Assembly (NCBI GenBank): GCA_963817075.1
Contig: CAWFMT010000003.1
Location: forward strand, 992,001-1,056,000
Direction of reading: 5' to 3'
Source: DASPKM01 sp963817075
GTDB lineage: Bacteria; Bacteroidota; Bacteroidia; Chitinophagales; Chitinophagaceae
Length of the DNA: 64,000 nt
Shown here: piece after piece, positions 62,653-64,000 of the stretch
Layout: the number at the start of each line of letters is the position of its first letter
Position numbering within the stretch: position 1 is the stretch's first letter
Position numbers and translations under genes: made by a program
Notes under the pieces: model-generated
Seen by the model: only the letters and a program-made list of their open reading frames with translations
Told to the model about the DNA's origin: nothing
The model's database searches: none

Positions 62653-63525
62653 ATGTCAGTCAGTAGAAAGTTAAAGAGAATCGATACGCCCCACCCTCAT
62701 CAGGGTTTTCTGGGTCGCGATCATACTGCAAGAGCAGTTATTCAAAGCAATTTCTCTGAATCGGATCCATTCATTCTTCTGATGGATGATCTGCTTGATA
62801 AAAAGGACGACGAGCCAGTTGGTGGACCACATCCACATGCAGGATTTGAAACCGTTACGCTCTTGCTTGAAGGAGAGATCGGAGATTCAGCACACAAAAT
62901 GAAAGCTGGGGATTTTCAAATCATGACCGCTGGAAGTGGGATAATTCACACAGAAACCATCGATTCAAAAATGCGTATGCATCTTTTGCAATTATGGTTG
63001 AACCTTCCTAAGAAAGATAAGTCTGCAACTCCAAGAGTTCAGGATATTTCTTTCGATCATGTTCCGAAACTTTCAGAAAATGGAGTGGAAATTAATGTCT
63101 ATAGTGGATCATTATCTGGTCTCACCTCTCCTATCAAGAATTATGTACCCTTGATCATTGCTAGCTTTCAATTGGAACCTGGTAAAAGCACCACACAGAA
63201 GATCCCCATTTCTTTCAATACATTTTTGTACGTACTGCAAGGAAGTGTAAAAGTTGGTGAAGAGGAAAAGGTCTTGGAACAGAATCAAATAGGTTGGTTG
63301 GATCTGTTTGGGGGTAATGGTGAGAGTGATCTGAAATTAATTGCAGGTGAACAAGGTGCACGGTTTGTATTGTATTCAGGAAAGCCCCAGGGTGAAAACA
63401 TTGTTTCGCATGGCCCGTTCATTGGGGATTCTAATGAAGATATATTGAGATTATACCAGGAATACCGTAGTGGCAAAATGGGGCACATCACCGAAGTTCC
63501 AGATGAGCAAAGAATAAGGTTGTAA
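62653..63525 (+). CDS. Pirin family protein
   Basis: Bicupin of 290 residues. Metal-site residues are in PHPHAGFETVTLLLEGEI and SGIIHTETI; other marks are LLMDDLLD and LQLWLNLPKKDK. Some pirins are quercetinases or redox sensors. It lies 31 bases after yceI with a GGAG-like ribosome site (AAGGAGTAAAG), under the HxlR operator. Confidence 0.93.
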   Translation: MSVSRKLKRIDTPHPHQGFLGRDHTARAVIQSNFSESDPFILLMDDLLDKKDDEPVGGPHPHAGFETVTLLLEGEIGDSAHKMKAGDFQIMTAGSGIIHTETIDSKMRMHLLQLWLNLPKKDKSATPRVQDISFDHVPKLSENGVEINVYSGSLSGLTSPIKNYVPLIIASFQLEPGKSTTQKIPISFNTFLYVLQGSVKVGEEEKVLEQNQIGWLDLFGGNGESDLKLIAGEQGARFVLYSGKPQGENIVSHGPFIGDSNEDILRLYQEYRSGKMGHITEVPDEQRIRL

Positions 63526-63530
63526 GGAAT

Positions 63531-63602
63531 TTAACCGCAAAGGCGCAAGGGCGCAAGGTTTCGCAACGTATTCTTAGCGTTCCTTTGCGCCTTCGCGATT
63601 AA
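63531..63602. repeat. Dispersed GCAAAG-type palindromic repeat, full copy
   Basis: TTAACCGCAAAGGCGC...GCGCCTTCGCGATTAA in the space between the convergent pirin and susD-like genes; it stops 4 bases before the susD stop. Confidence 0.8.
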
Positions 63603-63605
63603 GTC

Positions 63606-64000
63606 TTATTTATCCCACCATACTTTACTAAACAGATCATCTTTTCCGGCAAATTGCCTTTGGTATAGCTTCCTGATAATTTGTCTCGTTAGTAAAGACT
63701 TCATTTGAAGGATAACTATGTCTGGCTGGAATATTACGTCCACCTGGTTTTACGAGGTTGTCAGGAAATCCTGTTCTTCTGTATTCAGCCCATGCTTCAA
63801 AGCCGTGCATGAAGAGATGCACATAACGTTGCATTGCAATCTGCTTTAATGCATTTGCAGGATCATAAGTAATTCCTGGACTGGCCATGAATGCTGCAAG
63901 GCCGGTTGTTCCACCAGTCCATTGACGCATTGATTGATCAATCGCCAGGTCATAATTTGTTTTTGCTACTGCATCACCACCTGGGATCCATCCTCTTTTT
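63606..64000 (-). CDS. SusD/RagB-family outer-membrane lipoprotein, 3' part only, frameshifted
   Basis: C-terminal part of a SusD-like glycan- or peptide-binding lipoprotein that runs off the right edge. Marks: IAMQRYVHLFMHGFEAWAEY, RRTGFPDNL, RHSYPSNEVFTNETNYQEA. The frame stops at 63637, but after one indel near 63657-63663 it continues QFAGKDDLFSKVWWDK and ends at 63606, the classic SusD ending. A susC receptor is expected further right, outside the window. Confidence 0.85.

Overview
The window comes from a Bacteroidota chromosome, most likely order Chitinophagales. Pointers are a SusD-type lipoprotein, a type IX secretion (Por) C-terminal sorting domain, an OMP_b-brl_3 TonB-dependent receptor, the small DUF4295 protein beside rpmB and rpmG, Gly/Ser-rich secreted proteins, and promoters of the TTTG-N19/20-TAnnTTTG kind. 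No rRNA, phage, conjugation module or CRISPR array is visible. There are two tRNA genes (His, Leu) and one complete IS3-family element with a TSD.

Layout. (1) 0.1-14.7 kb: a mostly minus-strand catabolic island. It contains all four enzyme types of trans-4-hydroxy-L-proline breakdown: 4-Hyp 2-epimerase, FAD D-Hyp dehydrogenase (frameshifted), a DapA-type pyrroline-hydroxycarboxylate deaminase and alpha-ketoglutarate-semialdehyde dehydrogenase, plus an MFS permease. Mixed with these are exported glycan enzymes: a GH127 beta-L-arabinofuranosidase-like protein, a GH140 apiosidase-like protein, an aldose epimerase and a glutaminase-A-like DUF4965 protein. Together they read as a locus for using arabinosylated, hydroxyproline-rich plant cell-wall glycoproteins (extensins or AGPs), from deglycosylation to 2-oxoglutarate. 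(2) 15-23 kb: an oxidoreductase, a lipoprotein hydrolase, an MFS carrier, an AlkZ-like glycosylase, cbpA/cbpM and the IS. (3) 23.9-27.8 kb: a housekeeping block rpmB-rpmG-DUF4295-ftsY and rimO. (4) 28-45 kb: ppk1-ppx-panB, an ALDH7 dehydrogenase, a subtilase, a T9SS-sorted glycosidase-like protein, a S41 protease, tRNA-His, a TonB-type barrel and a SGNH hydrolase. (5) 45-55 kb: a LytS/LytTR pair, then an accessory-looking stretch with a lipoprotein hydrolase, a RibD-like reductase, hscB, tRNA-Leu, a TPR hybrid kinase/REC/Hpt phosphorelay and a dead metalloprotease. (6) 55-64 kb: ECF sigma with membrane partner, secreted unknowns, lemA-DUF2207, an HxlR-controlled yceI-pirin unit with a visible triple operator, and the 3' end of a susD gene.

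Two window-wide patterns stand out. First, many intergenic spaces hold members of several palindromic or stuttering repeat families. The commonest is a roughly 78-bp imperfect palindrome bounded by TTAACCGC and GCGGTTAA, present in more than ten full or half copies. Several genes take their last codons or stop codon from a repeat. Second, at least seven genes carry single-base frameshifts or a nonsense codon, several in homopolymers. This suggests indel errors in the consensus as much as true pseudogenes, so affected genes should be read as possibly functional.
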